The notes: a model not told the origin generated them from the sequence alone. A stretch of DNA of 64,000 bases from Burkholderiales bacterium (GCA_016702555.1 JADJDV010000007.1:434001-498000); one strand, 5' to 3'; counted from the first letter of the stretch, positions 1 through 8,743 are shown. Numbers and translations are program-made.

Positions 1-579
1 GTTGATGCGCACCACGATCTCGAAGATCTCCTTGGTGAGCTTCGGGCTCAGACCCAGGCTGGGCTCGTCCAGCAGGATCAGCTCGGGCGTGGCCATCAGC
101 GCGCGGCTGATGGCCAGCATCTGCTGCTGCCCGCCCGAGAGCAGGCCGGCGTTCTGCGCCGCGCGCTCGCGCAGGATCGGGAAGTAGGCCAGCACCTGCT
201 CCATGTCGCGCGCCACGCCGTCGCGGTCGCGGCGCGTGTAGGCGCCCATCAGCAGGTTGTCGCGCACGGACAGCAGCGGGAACACCTCGCGCCCCTCGGG
301 CACGTGCGACAGGCCTTGCTGCACGATGAAGGCCGGATCCCTGGCGGTGATGTTCTGGCCCTTGAACTCGACCGAGCCCTTGCGCGGGTCGATGATGCCG
401 GAGATGGTCTTCAGGATGGTGCTCTTGCCGGCGCCATTGCTGCCCAGCACGGTGGCGATCTGGCCTTTTTCCACCTGCAGGCTGACGCCGCGGATGGCCT
501 TGATGGGGCCGTAGGCGCTCTCGACGTTGAGCAGCCTCAGCGTGACTTCGGGTGCGCCGCTCGTGGTGCCGGTGCTCAT
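1..579 (-). CDS. livF: Branched-chain amino acid ABC transporter ATPase LivF (C-terminus cut by window edge)
   Basis: One of the two cytoplasmic ATPases that power the high-affinity branched-chain amino acid importer. The visible 193 codons show Walker A (GSNGAGKTT), the signature LSGGQQQ and Walker B (LILLDEPSLGL), in the usual LivF order; the end of the protein lies beyond the left edge. The ATG overlaps the livG stop as ATGA, so the two are translationally coupled. It is the last liv gene visible; a livK binding-protein gene may lie outside the window. The family call is secure; whether the true substrate is leucine/isoleucine/valine, another amino acid or an amide is inferred. Confidence 0.93.
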   Translation of the reverse strand, partial: MSTGTTSGAPEVTLRLLNVESAYGPIKAIRGVSLQVEKGQIATVLGSNGAGKSTILKTISGIIDPRKGSVEFKGQNITARDPAFIVQQGLSHVPEGREVFPLLSVRDNLLMGAYTRRDRDGVARDMEQVLAYFPILRERAAQNAGLLSGGQQQMLAISRALMATPELILLDEPSLGLSPKLTKEIFEIVVRIN

Positions 580-1391
580 GCCGCCTCCCTGCGCAGCGAG
601 GCGACGTCGTCGATTGAGCCCAGGTAGGCCTCGACCACCGCCGGGTCGGTCTGCACCTCGCGCGGCGCGCCCATGGCCAGCACCTCGCCCTGGTTCATGG
701 CCAGCACGCGGTCGGACACGCGCGAGACCAGGCTCATGTCGTGCTCGACCATCAGCACGGTGATGCCGAGCTCTTGCACGATGTCCTGGATCCAGAACGC
801 CATGTCCTCGGTTTCCTCCACGTTGAGGCCGGACGAAGGTTCGTCGAGCAGCAGCAGTTGCGGCTCGGCGCACAGCGCGCGCGCCAGCTCGACCACCTTG
901 CGCACGCCGTAGGGCAGGCCGGCCACCATCAGATCGCGGGCATGCTGCAGGTCCAGCAGGTCGATCACGCGCTCGACGCGCTCGCGCGCCTGCAACTCGG
1001 CGGCGCGGGTGGCGGGCGTGAAGAACACCTCGCTCCAGAAGCCGGTCTTGCGGTGCGTGTGGCGCCCGATCAGCAGGTTGTGCAGCACGGTGGCGTGTTC
1101 GAACAGCTCGATGTTCTGGAAGGTGCGCGCGATGCCCAGCCCGGCCACGCGGTGCGGCGGCTGCGCCGTCAGCTTCAGCATGCCCTTCGGGCCAGCGTAG
1201 TCGATTTCGCCCGTGGTCGGCGTGTAGATGCGGCTGATCAGGTTGAACACCGTGGTCTTGCCGGCGCCGTTGGGGCCGATCAGGGTGAACACCTCGCCTT
1301 TGCGTACGTCAAAGCTGACCTTGTTCACCGCCAGCACGCCGCCAAAGCGCACGCTGAGGTTCTTGGCCGATAGCAGGACGTCGCCCGTCAT
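576..1391 (-). CDS. livG: Branched-chain amino acid ABC transporter ATPase LivG
   Basis: Second ATPase of the LivHMGF importer, 271 aa, a normal length for the family. Walker A is GPNGAGKTT near residue 40. Walker B is LLLLDEPSSGL. The signature loop is the degenerate LPYGVRK form that is usual for LivG, so the missing canonical LSGGQ is not a defect. It is separated from the upstream livM by about 135 bp that contain an interspersed repeat, and it is coupled to livF by a 4-bp overlap. It acts on the inner face of the membrane with LivF, driving the LivH/LivM channel. Confidence 0.95.
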   Translation of the reverse strand: MTGDVLLSAKNLSVRFGGVLAVNKVSFDVRKGEVFTLIGPNGAGKTTVFNLISRIYTPTTGEIDYAGPKGMLKLTAQPPHRVAGLGIARTFQNIELFEHATVLHNLLIGRHTHRKTGFWSEVFFTPATRAAELQARERVERVIDLLDLQHARDLMVAGLPYGVRKVVELARALCAEPQLLLLDEPSSGLNVEETEDMAFWIQDIVQELGITVLMVEHDMSLVSRVSDRVLAMNQGEVLAMGAPREVQTDPAVVEAYLGSIDDVASLRREAA

Positions 1392-1426
1392 GCCGCCCCT
1401 CCACCAGCCGACCCGCAGGGCGAAAG

Positions 1427-1527
1427 GGCCGCGGAGCAGGCCATGCCAGCGACCGCCGTGGCCGGACCTGCGCCGGCCACCAGCGGTGTCCCCCCTTGGG
1501 GGGAAGGCGCGAAGCGACTCAGGGGGG
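1427..1527. repeat. Interspersed GC-rich repeat, copy 1 (3' of livM)
   Basis: A stretch of about 100 bp running from GGCCGCGGAGCAGGCCA to CTCAGGGGGGT. It lies immediately downstream of the livM stop (minus strand). It shares its order of short blocks with 27761-27872, and a shortened reverse-orientation copy sits at 14130-14180. All three copies start directly after a stop codon in the same orientation relative to the upstream gene. It contains complementary G and C runs, so it can fold. The role is unknown; a transcript 3'-end or stability element is an inference. Confidence 0.6.
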
Positions 1528-2604
1528 TCATTTCAACCTGTCCGATTTCTGGAACGACTTCTGCCGCTTGAACATGCCCTTGCGGTAGAACGGGAACAAC
1601 TGCAGCCAGGTGCGCACCTTGAGCCAGCGGCCGTACAGGCCGAGCGGCTCGAACAGCACGAAGGCGATCAGCACCGTGCCGTACACGACGGCCTGCAGGC
1701 CGGGCGCCTGGCCGACGGCGGCGGGCAGGTAGTCCTTGCTCATCGAGATCAGCTGCGGCATGCCGATCAGGAAGGCGGCGCCAAGAAAGGCCCCGTGCAC
1801 CGAACCGAGCCCGCCGATCACCACCATCAGCAGCAGGTCGATCGACTGCAGGATGCTGAACTGGTCGGGCGACAGGAACTGGATCTTGTGCGCGTACAGC
1901 GCGCCGCCCAGGCCGGCCAGCGCCGCCGACAGCGCGAACGACAGCGTCTTGTAGCGCGCCAGGTGGATGCCCATGCTTTGCGCCGAGATCTCCGAATCGC
2001 GGATGGCGACGAAGGCGCGCCCGGTGGACGAGCGCAGCAGGTTCAGGATGCCCAGCGTGGCCAGCACGGCGGTGACCAGGCAGACGAAGTAGAAGCCGGT
2101 GCCGCTCTCGATGCTCCAGTCGCCGATGGCCGGCATGCCCAGGTGCTTGCCGGCGTTGCCGCCGGTCACCGATTCCCAGCGCGCGAAACCTTCCTCGACG
2201 ATGAAGCCGAAGGCCAGCGTGGCGATGCCAAGGTAAATGCCCTTCAGTCGCAGCGCCGGCAGGCCGACCACCACGCCAACCGCGGCCGACAGCAGCGCGG
2301 CGCACAGCATCGCCAGCGGAAACGGCCAGCCGGCGCCGGTCAGCACCGCCTGCGTGTAGGCGCCCACGCCCAGAAAGGCGGCGTGCCCAAGCGAGAACTG
2401 CCCCGTGTAGCCGGCCAGCAGCATCAACCCCAGGCCGACGATGCCGTAGATCAGCACGAAGGTCAGCTGCGCCAGCCAGTACTCGCCCAGCAGCCAGGGC
2501 GCCGCCAGCATGAACAGCAGCAGCGCCGAGTACCAGAACACCTGGCCGCCATGCTTGGCCAGGCGGATGTCCTGTTCGTAGTCGGTCTTGAAGATGAAGC
2601 GCAT
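1528..2604 (-). CDS. livM: Branched-chain amino acid ABC transporter permease LivM
   Basis: Inner-membrane permease of the liv importer, 358 aa, with multiple hydrophobic helices. The conserved LivM stretch GLGLMLLAGYTGQFSLGHAAF is visible near residues 57-77, and the motif LLLMVVIGGLGSVHG occurs in the C-terminal half. It is preceded by livH with a 9-bp gap, so livH-livM form a tight pair. The basic C-terminal tail (RKGMFKRQKSFQKSDRLK) is cytoplasmic. The family assignment is clear; substrate range cannot be read from the sequence. Confidence 0.94.
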   Translation of the reverse strand: MRFIFKTDYEQDIRLAKHGGQVFWYSALLLFMLAAPWLLGEYWLAQLTFVLIYGIVGLGLMLLAGYTGQFSLGHAAFLGVGAYTQAVLTGAGWPFPLAMLCAALLSAAVGVVVGLPALRLKGIYLGIATLAFGFIVEEGFARWESVTGGNAGKHLGMPAIGDWSIESGTGFYFVCLVTAVLATLGILNLLRSSTGRAFVAIRDSEISAQSMGIHLARYKTLSFALSAALAGLGGALYAHKIQFLSPDQFSILQSIDLLLMVVIGGLGSVHGAFLGAAFLIGMPQLISMSKDYLPAAVGQAPGLQAVVYGTVLIAFVLFEPLGLYGRWLKVRTWLQLFPFYRKGMFKRQKSFQKSDRLK

Positions 2605-2613
2605 CGCCTGGGC

Positions 2614-3489
2614 CTAGACCTTCTTGGTGAGCTTTTCGCCGAACAGGCCGTTGGGTTTGACCATCAGCATGATCAGCACCACGATGTAGGCGGCGATGTC
2701 CTTGAAGCCCTCGGGCAGGTAGAAGCCCGACAGCGACTCGACGATGCCGATGATGAGCCCGCCGACGATGGCGCCCGGCAGACTGCCGAAGCCGCCCACG
2801 ACCGCCGCCGGAAAGGCTTTCAGCCCGATGAAACCCATGTTGGCGTGCACGAAGGTGATCGGCGCCAGCAGCAGACCGGCCACCGCCGCCACCGCCGCCG
2901 CCAGCCCCCACACCAGGCCGTTCAGGCGCTTGACCGGAATGCCCATGTAGTAGGCCGCCAGCTGGTTCTGCGACGCCGCCTGCATGGCGATGCCCAGCTT
3001 GCTGTAGCGGAACATGACGAACAGGCCCGCGCACAGCACGGCGGTGGCGCCGATTACCGTGACCTGCTCGGCGCTCAGCACCAGGCTGCCGAGGTTCCAG
3101 GTCTGGTTCTTGTAGGGCACCGGCAGCGTGTGGGTGTCGGTGCCGATGCCCGGCAGCATGGTGATCAGCCCACGCGCCACGTAGCCGATGCCGATGGTCA
3201 GCATCACGATCGAGAATGCCGGCTGGCCCAGGATCGGGCGGATCACCACGCGTTCCAGCAGCACGCCGAACAACGCCATGGCGGCGATGGTCGACAACAC
3301 CGCCAGCCAGAACGGAAAGCCGAGCATGGTCATGCCGACCAGGCCGCCGAAGGCACCCAGCATCATCAGCTCGCCCTGGGCGAAGCTGACGGTCTCGGTG
3401 GCCTTGTAGATCAGCACGAAGCCGAGCGCGATCAGGCCGTAGATGCAGCCTTGCGCGATGCCGCTGATCACCAACTGCAGAAACTGCAA
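2614..3489 (-). CDS. livH: Branched-chain amino acid ABC transporter permease LivH
   Basis: First gene of the visible liv operon, 291 aa and highly hydrophobic, with the LivH hallmarks GLIALGFVLIYKATETVSFAQGE at the N-terminus and AAVVGGFGSLPGAIVGG in the C-terminal half. It forms the membrane pore with LivM. It is divergent from the enoyl-CoA hydratase gene. The 230 bp between them holds a strong palindrome (3605-3632) nearer the hydratase, so that operator might also influence liv transcription. Start chosen at the ATG at 3489. Confidence 0.94.
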   Translation of the reverse strand: MQFLQLVISGIAQGCIYGLIALGFVLIYKATETVSFAQGELMMLGAFGGLVGMTMLGFPFWLAVLSTIAAMALFGVLLERVVIRPILGQPAFSIVMLTIGIGYVARGLITMLPGIGTDTHTLPVPYKNQTWNLGSLVLSAEQVTVIGATAVLCAGLFVMFRYSKLGIAMQAASQNQLAAYYMGIPVKRLNGLVWGLAAAVAAVAGLLLAPITFVHANMGFIGLKAFPAAVVGGFGSLPGAIVGGLIIGIVESLSGFYLPEGFKDIAAYIVVLIMLMVKPNGLFGEKLTKKV

Positions 3490-3604
3490 ACTGTCTCCTG
3501 GTCCTTCGGGGGGATGACGCGCACTCTAGCGATGGCGCCATGCGGAATGGATAGCGCAAACCCTACGTATTCGCGTATGCATGGGCGCGTCGGGATTGTA
3601 TGTA

Positions 3605-3632
3605 TTTTTACCAAGCAGTCACTTGGTAAAAA
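3605..3632. promoter_or_regulatory. Palindromic operator upstream of the enoyl-CoA hydratase gene (copy 1)
   Basis: Perfect 11-bp arms, TTTTTACCAAG and CTTGGTAAAAA, flank the 6-bp spacer CAGTCA. A -10-like TACTAT follows at 3634-3639. The core ACCAAGCARTCACTTGGT recurs at 4559-4576 before the thiolase gene. Two copies placed before two acyl-CoA genes, each just upstream of a -10-like hexamer, suggest a shared repressor site. The symmetry suits a TetR-type dimer, but the regulator is not identified. Confidence 0.7.
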
Positions 3633-3720
3633 ATACTATGTCGCCAACGCTGGTCCGCGTGTAGCGTGCCCGCCCAAGGCGCCGATGGCGCCGGATGAAG
3701 GCCCAGAGGAGATTGCGAGC

Positions 3721-4524
3721 ATGCCAGAGCTTCAGGTGGAAAAACGCGGCGCTGTCGCGATCGTGACGCTGGATCGGTCCGAAGTCCGCAACGCGGTCGA
3801 TGACGCGACCGCGCGGGCGCTGCACCAGGCCTTTCTCGATTTCGAGCTTGATGCCACGGCGCGGGTGGCGGTGTTGCACGGCGCGCACGGGCATTTCTGC
3901 GCCGGCTGGGATTTGAAGGCCGGCGCGGTGCTGGCGGGCGATGCGGCGCAGAACATCCCGCGCCTGTTGCAGCAACTGGACTACCCGCCTGATGAAGCGC
4001 AGCCGCTCGGCCCCATGGGCCCGTCGCGCCTGCTGCTGTCCAAGCCGGTCATCGCCGCCATCGAAGGCGCGGCGGTGGCCGGCGGCATGGAGCTGGCGCT
4101 GTGGTGCGACCTGCGTGTGATGGCGCAGGACGCCTACTTCGGCATCTACTGCCGCCGCTTCGGCGTGCCGCTGATCGACGGCGGTACGGTGCGCCTGCCG
4201 CGCCTGATCGGCCAGAGTCGCGCGCTCGATTTGATCCTGACCGGGCGCCAGGTGCTGGCCGACGAGGCGCTGGCCATGGGCCTGGCCAACCGCGTGGTGC
4301 CCAGCGGCCAGGCGCTGGCGGCCGCCATCGAGTTGGCCGAGCAGATCGCCGCCTTTTCACAAGCCACCTTGCGCGCCGACCGCCTGAGCGCGCTCACGCA
4401 GTGGGACTGGCCGCAGCGCGAGGCCATGGAGCGCGAGTGGCAAGGCGGCCGTGAGTGCCTGGGCGATGCGCTGGCCGGCGCGGCGCGCTTTGCGGCTGGG
4501 CAGGGCCGGCACGGTGAGTTCTGA
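3721..4524 (+). CDS. Enoyl-CoA hydratase/isomerase family protein
   Basis: Crotonase-fold enzyme of 267 aa, expected to hydrate or isomerise enoyl-CoA esters in the cytoplasm. The oxyanion-hole segments are visible: HFCAGWDLKAGA near residues 59-70, and the IEGAAVAGGMELALWCDLRV block near 115-134. The second catalytic region (YFGIYCRRFGVPLIDGGTVRLPR) differs from canonical EchA in lacking the usual PE pair, so the exact reaction is uncertain. Start chosen at the ATG at 3721 because GAGGAGA lies 8 bp upstream; the open frame runs much further upstream without coding character. It is preceded by operator copy 1 and followed by the thiolase gene. Confidence 0.85.
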   Translation: MPELQVEKRGAVAIVTLDRSEVRNAVDDATARALHQAFLDFELDATARVAVLHGAHGHFCAGWDLKAGAVLAGDAAQNIPRLLQQLDYPPDEAQPLGPMGPSRLLLSKPVIAAIEGAAVAGGMELALWCDLRVMAQDAYFGIYCRRFGVPLIDGGTVRLPRLIGQSRALDLILTGRQVLADEALAMGLANRVVPSGQALAAAIELAEQIAAFSQATLRADRLSALTQWDWPQREAMEREWQGGRECLGDALAGAARFAAGQGRHGEF

Positions 4525-4558
4525 ACTGTCACGGCCCGGACAGACGACACTGAATTTC

Positions 4559-4590
4559 ACCAAGCAATCACTTGGTCGAATCCCTATACT
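4559..4590 (+). promoter_or_regulatory. Operator copy 2 with -10 element upstream of thiolase
   Basis: ACCAAG-CAATCA-CTTGGT at 4559-4576 repeats the core of the 3605-3632 palindrome with one base changed in the spacer. A good -10 hexamer, TATACT, lies at 4585-4590, 30 bp before the thiolase ATG. The operator covers the expected -35 region, so a bound protein would block RNA polymerase. No strong -35 is seen, which leaves open whether the regulator represses or activates. Confidence 0.65.
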
Positions 4591-4619
4591 GAAATCAACG
4601 ACCCCACGGAGTTTTACCC

Positions 4620-5825
4620 ATGACCGAAGCCTATGTTTTCGACGCCGTGCGCACGCCGCGCGGCAAGGGCAAGAAGGACGGCAGCCTGCACGAGGTCAAG
4701 CCCGTCGAACTGCTGGCCGGCACCTTGACGGCACTCAAGGCGCGCCATGATTTCGACACTGCCACGGTGGACGACGTGGTGATGGGCGTGGTCTCGCCCA
4801 TCGGTGAGCAGGGCTCGGTGATCGCCAAGGTGGCGGCGCTCAAGGCCGGTTGGGACTGGCAATGCTCGGGGGTGCAGCTCAACCGCTTCTGCGCCTCGGG
4901 ACTGGAAGCGGTGAACATGGCGGCGCAGAAGGTGCGCAGCGGCTGGGAAGACCTGGTGGTGGCCGGCGGCGTGGAGAGCATGAGCCGCGTGCCCATCGGC
5001 TCCGACGGCGGCGCTTGGGCGCAAGACCCGGCGACCAACAGCGCGACCGACTTCGTGCCGCAGGGCGTGGGTGCCGATCTGATTGCCACGCTGGAGGGCT
5101 TCTCGCGCGAGGACGTGGATCACTTTGCCGTCACGTCGCAGCAGCGCGCGGCGGCGGCGCGCGAGGCGGGTTATTTCAAAGGCTCGGTGGTCCCGGTGAC
5201 CGACTTCCTCGGCCAGACCATCCTGGATGAGGACGAGTTCATCAAGCCGCGCACCACGGTGGAGGCGCTGGCGGGGTTGAAACCCTCGTTTGAGCAGCTT
5301 GGCGCGATGGGTTTCGATGCCGTCGCCATCGGCCGCTATCCGCAGGTCGAGCGCATCCATCACGTGCACCACGCCGGCAACTCATCCGGCATCGTCGATG
5401 GCGCGGCGGCGGTGCTGATCGGCAATGAGGCTGCTGCCAAGGCGCATGGCTTCAAGCCGCGTGCGCGCATCGTCGCCACGGCGCTGTCGGGCGCCGACCC
5501 CACCATCATGCTCACCGGCCCCATGCCCGCCACGCGCAAGGCGCTGGCCAAGGCGGGGCTCAAGATCGAAGACATCGACCTGTTTGAAGTCAACGAAGCC
5601 TTCGCCGCCGTGCCGATGAAGTTCATGAAGGAATTTGGCGTGCCGCACGACCGGGTCAACGTGAACGGCGGCGCCATTGCCATGGGTCACCCGCTGGGCG
5701 CTACGGGCGCCATGATTCTGGGCACCTTGATCGACGAGTTGCACCGCCGCCAATTGCGCTACGGCCTGGCCACGCTGTGCGTGGGCGGCGGCATGGGCAT
5801 CGCCACCATCGTCGAGAGAGTTTGA
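4620..5825 (+). CDS. fadA: Thiolase (acetyl-CoA C-acyltransferase)
   Basis: Cytoplasmic thiolase of 401 aa, the last step of beta-oxidation, cleaving 3-ketoacyl-CoA with CoA. The nucleophilic cysteine is C91 in NRFCASGLEAV. The C-terminal acid/base residues are present as GHPLGATGA and the CVGGGMG cysteine near residue 387. The NEAFAAVP segment is also conserved. It lies 25 bp upstream of the FadB-type gene, so the two probably form a beta-oxidation pair under operator copy 2. A biosynthetic (acetoacetyl-CoA) role cannot be excluded, but the neighbours favour degradation. Confidence 0.9.
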   Translation: MTEAYVFDAVRTPRGKGKKDGSLHEVKPVELLAGTLTALKARHDFDTATVDDVVMGVVSPIGEQGSVIAKVAALKAGWDWQCSGVQLNRFCASGLEAVNMAAQKVRSGWEDLVVAGGVESMSRVPIGSDGGAWAQDPATNSATDFVPQGVGADLIATLEGFSREDVDHFAVTSQQRAAAAREAGYFKGSVVPVTDFLGQTILDEDEFIKPRTTVEALAGLKPSFEQLGAMGFDAVAIGRYPQVERIHHVHHAGNSSGIVDGAAAVLIGNEAAAKAHGFKPRARIVATALSGADPTIMLTGPMPATRKALAKAGLKIEDIDLFEVNEAFAAVPMKFMKEFGVPHDRVNVNGGAIAMGHPLGATGAMILGTLIDELHRRQLRYGLATLCVGGGMGIATIVERV

Positions 5826-5850
5826 AGCACCAGGCGAAAGATCAACCACC

Positions 5851-8010
5851 ATGCAACTCAAAACCCTGCGCTACGACCTCGCCGACGGCATCGCCACCAT
5901 CACGTTTGACGAGGAGAACTCGCCCGTCAACACCATGTGCCTGCAGTGGCAGGACGATCTGCAGAGCGTGACCGATCAGGTGGTGAAGGACAAGGAATCC
6001 ATCCGCGGCATCGTGCTGGCTTCGGCCAAGAAGACCTTTTTTGCGGGTGCCGATCTGAAAGGCGTGATGCGCATGACGCAGGCCGACGCGCCCAAGGTGT
6101 ATGCCGAGATCGAGCGCATCAAGAAGAACTTCCGCACGCTGGAGACGCTGGGCAAGCCGGTGGTGAGTTGCCTGAACGGCGCGGCGCTGGGCGGAGGTTG
6201 GGAGGTGGCGCTCATCGGCCACCACCGCATTGCCGTCAACGACCCCAAGATCCAGTTCGGTCTGCCCGAAGTCACCATCGGCCTGCTGCCGGGCGGCGGC
6301 GGCGTGACCAAGATGACGCGCCTGCTCGGCCTGATGGGTGCGCAGCCCTATGTGCTGGAGAGCAAACTCTTCAACCCCGCCGAGGCGCAGCAACTGGGCT
6401 TGGTGCATGAGTTGGTGGACAGCGCGGACGAATTGCAGCCGCGCGCGAAGGCGTGGATCGAATCGGTGCAGGGCAATGCCGAGGCCGCCACGCACCCGTG
6501 GGACCGCAAGGACTACAAGATGCCCGGCGGCACGCCGAGCAACCCCAAGATTGCTGGCGGCCTGGTGGTGGCGCCGGCCATGCTCAAGACCCAGACGCGC
6601 GGCCTGTACCCCGCGCCGCACGCGACGCTGGCCGCCATGGTCGAAGGCGCGCAAGTCGATTTCGACACGGCGATGCGCATCGAAAGCCGTTACCTGGCCA
6701 GCCTGATGGTCAGCCCGGTGGCGAAGAACATGATCAACACGTTCTTTTTCAACCTGAACGCGATCAAGAGCGGGCAGTCACGCCCCAAGGATGTGGCGAA
6801 GTACAAGCCGCAAAAGGTGGGTGTGCTGGGCGCCGGCATGATGGGCGCGGGCATTGCCTACGCGCAGGCCAGTCGCGGCATCGCCACGGTGCTCAAGGAC
6901 GTGTCGCTTGAAAAGGCGGAGCAGGGCAAGGCCTACAGCCAGAAACTCACGCAGCCGCGCGTTGACAAGGGCCGAATGAATCCGCATGACCAGACCGCGC
7001 TGCTCGGCCGCATCACGCCCACGGCCAACGCGGCCGACCTGAAGGGCTGCGATCTGATCATCGAAGCCGTGTTCGAAAACCGTGAGCTGAAAGCGCAGGT
7101 GACCAAAGAAGCTGAAGGTATGCTGGCCGAAGGCGGCTTCTTTGCCAGCAACACCAGCACGCTGCCCATCAGCGGCTTGGCGCAAGCGTCAAGCCGGCCC
7201 GAGAAATTCGTCGGCATCCACTTCTTCAGTCCCGTGGACAAGATGAAGCTGGTCGAGATCATCCGAGGGGAAACGACCGACGATGAAACCATCGCGCGCG
7301 CCTTCGACTACGTGTTGGCGCTGGGCAAGCTGCCCATCGTGGTCAACGACTCGCGCGGCTTCTACACCAGCCGCACCTTCGGCACCTACGTGATGGAAGG
7401 TGCGGCGATGCTGGGCGAGGGCATCCCCGCTGCTGTCATCGAGAACGTCGCCGTGCAGGCTGGCTTGCCGGTGGGGCCGCTGGCGGTGCTGGACGAGACG
7501 GCGCTGTCACTCTCGGCGCACGTGCTCGACCAAACCCGCGCGGACTTCAAGGCGGAAGGCAAAGCCTACGATGCCACACCGGGCGAGCTGCTGGTCGAGC
7601 GCATGGTGAAAGAATTGAAGCGCAGCGGCCGTGCGGCGGGTGGCGGCTTCTACGACTACCCCAAGGGCGAGAAAAAGCACCTGTGGCCTGAGTTGAAGAC
7701 GCTGTTTGAAACGCCCGGTGTCGAATGGAGCGTACAGGACATCCAGGACCGCCTGCTCTACCGCCAGTCCGTCGAGACCGCGCGCTGCCTGGCCGAAGGC
7801 GTGCTCACCGCGGTGCACGACGCCAACATCGGCAGCATCTTCGGCATCGGCTTCCCCGGCTGGACGGGGGGCGCCATGCAGTTCATCTACGGCCAGGGCA
7901 TCGACAAGTTCGAGCAGCGCTGCGCGGAGCTGGCGGCGAGGTATGGCAAGGGTTTTGAGTTGACTGACGAGGTGCAGATCGCTATTCGGAAGTTTGAGCC
8001 GGCATATTGA
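5851..8010 (+). CDS. fadB: FadB-type enoyl-CoA hydratase / 3-hydroxyacyl-CoA dehydrogenase
   Basis: Bifunctional beta-oxidation enzyme of 719 aa. The N-terminal crotonase domain (about 1-190) carries GAALGGGWEVALIGHHRIAV and GLPEVTIGLLPGGGG, which include the two catalytic glutamates. The central NAD-binding domain starts near residue 326 with VGVLGAGMMGAGIAYAQ. It is followed by the dehydrogenase segment HFFSPVDKMKLVEII and the C-terminal dehydrogenase domains, containing VNDSRGFYTSR. Length is normal. With the upstream thiolase it would complete a fadBA-like unit. Its last 29 bp overlap, tail to tail, the minus-strand gene ending at 7982. Confidence 0.92.
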   Translation: MQLKTLRYDLADGIATITFDEENSPVNTMCLQWQDDLQSVTDQVVKDKESIRGIVLASAKKTFFAGADLKGVMRMTQADAPKVYAEIERIKKNFRTLETLGKPVVSCLNGAALGGGWEVALIGHHRIAVNDPKIQFGLPEVTIGLLPGGGGVTKMTRLLGLMGAQPYVLESKLFNPAEAQQLGLVHELVDSADELQPRAKAWIESVQGNAEAATHPWDRKDYKMPGGTPSNPKIAGGLVVAPAMLKTQTRGLYPAPHATLAAMVEGAQVDFDTAMRIESRYLASLMVSPVAKNMINTFFFNLNAIKSGQSRPKDVAKYKPQKVGVLGAGMMGAGIAYAQASRGIATVLKDVSLEKAEQGKAYSQKLTQPRVDKGRMNPHDQTALLGRITPTANAADLKGCDLIIEAVFENRELKAQVTKEAEGMLAEGGFFASNTSTLPISGLAQASSRPEKFVGIHFFSPVDKMKLVEIIRGETTDDETIARAFDYVLALGKLPIVVNDSRGFYTSRTFGTYVMEGAAMLGEGIPAAVIENVAVQAGLPVGPLAVLDETALSLSAHVLDQTRADFKAEGKAYDATPGELLVERMVKELKRSGRAAGGGFYDYPKGEKKHLWPELKTLFETPGVEWSVQDIQDRLLYRQSVETARCLAEGVLTAVHDANIGSIFGIGFPGWTGGAMQFIYGQGIDKFEQRCAELAARYGKGFELTDEVQIAIRKFEPAY

Positions 8011-8503
8011 TGGCGCTTGAAAGTCGAATAGATCTCCAATGCGCTTTGGCCCACTTGCAGAGCAGCAATGCTGCCTCGGCGACCAAACCAGGATCAAGAT
8101 CTATTACTTCCGATCCATATCTAATTTGGTGAGGGTATTTGGATATGCCCTGACTCTCGGCGTCTATGATTTCACCGATCGGGACATGCGCGAGGCCCAA
8201 GTCGATCACGACCGAGCGAACGTTTGCCGCGTTGACGAACTCCATTGTTCCTGAAGCGGCTTTGGTTTCGACTTCGCACTTGCCGAGATCCATTAGAAGC
8301 TTGTGGAGATCATGGGAGCGTGCCCTGATTTTTGGAGTAGGAACGCCAGCCAGCTCAAGCATCGCTTTCATTGCGATCTCCATGGAGAGTCGAGCGAGAT
8401 ATACGGTCGCTCGTCTAGCGTCATGACGCCAATGGTTTTGACCATCGACATAGTTGGCTATCTCGGCCAACTTGCAAGCGAAATCCAAGTCGTACTCTGC
8501 CAT
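7982..8503 (-). CDS. HEPN-like hypothetical protein at the edge of a restriction-modification island
   Basis: Unrecognised protein of about 173 aa from the ATG at 8503; the frame stays open to 8692, so a longer form is possible. The helical stretch YLARLSMEIAMKAMLELAG followed by RSHDLHKLL resembles HEPN domains, which often carry an R-x(4-6)-H RNase motif; here R, S, H and then H are visible but the exact motif is not proven. The stop codon lies inside the antisense of fadB. It sits 240 bp downstream of the restriction enzyme gene on the same strand. That gap holds only a GCCGCC/GGCGGC hairpin near 8726-8743. A defence, toxin or unrelated role is inference. Confidence 0.55.
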   Translation of the reverse strand: MAEYDLDFACKLAEIANYVDGQNHWRHDARRATVYLARLSMEIAMKAMLELAGVPTPKIRARSHDLHKLLMDLGKCEVETKAASGTMEFVNAANVRSVVIDLGLAHVPIGEIIDAESQGISKYPHQIRYGSEVIDLDPGLVAEAALLLCKWAKAHWRSIRLSSAINMPAQTSE

Positions 8504-8743
8504 CAGATTAGTTGCGACTGAGCCAGAAGTTCGTGGTTGCGCAGATGGTTGAGACCATTCTGACGCAAGCGCTAGGTAGGGCGAGCGCCAATATTTAGGT
8601 GCAAGTTGATCTGCTCGCGGCAGAAGTGATGGGCGTCCCCGGTCACCTGACGGCACCGTGCGGCGGTTGTTTGCCGTTGACGAACAGAGCAATGTATTTG
8701 CAGGGCATATGGAGGCGACAGCCGCCGGTGACGGCGGCAGCGT

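Noticed and set aside
3605..3632. Reading the T5...A5 palindrome as a bidirectional terminator
   Set aside because: It lies between two diverging genes, and its core recurs before the thiolase promoter without the T/A runs, so an operator explains it better.
1228..3720. Very long plus-strand open frame running through livG, livM and livH into the enoyl-CoA hydratase
   Set aside because: It is a high-GC antisense shadow of the liv genes, with His/Gln/Arg-rich nonsense composition. Only the part from 3721 matches a protein family and has a ribosome site.
8504..8692. N-terminal extension of the HEPN-like protein
   Set aside because: The frame is open to 8692, but the extra 63 residues look unstructured and irregular; the ATG at 8503 begins the compact helical part. 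It cannot be fully excluded.
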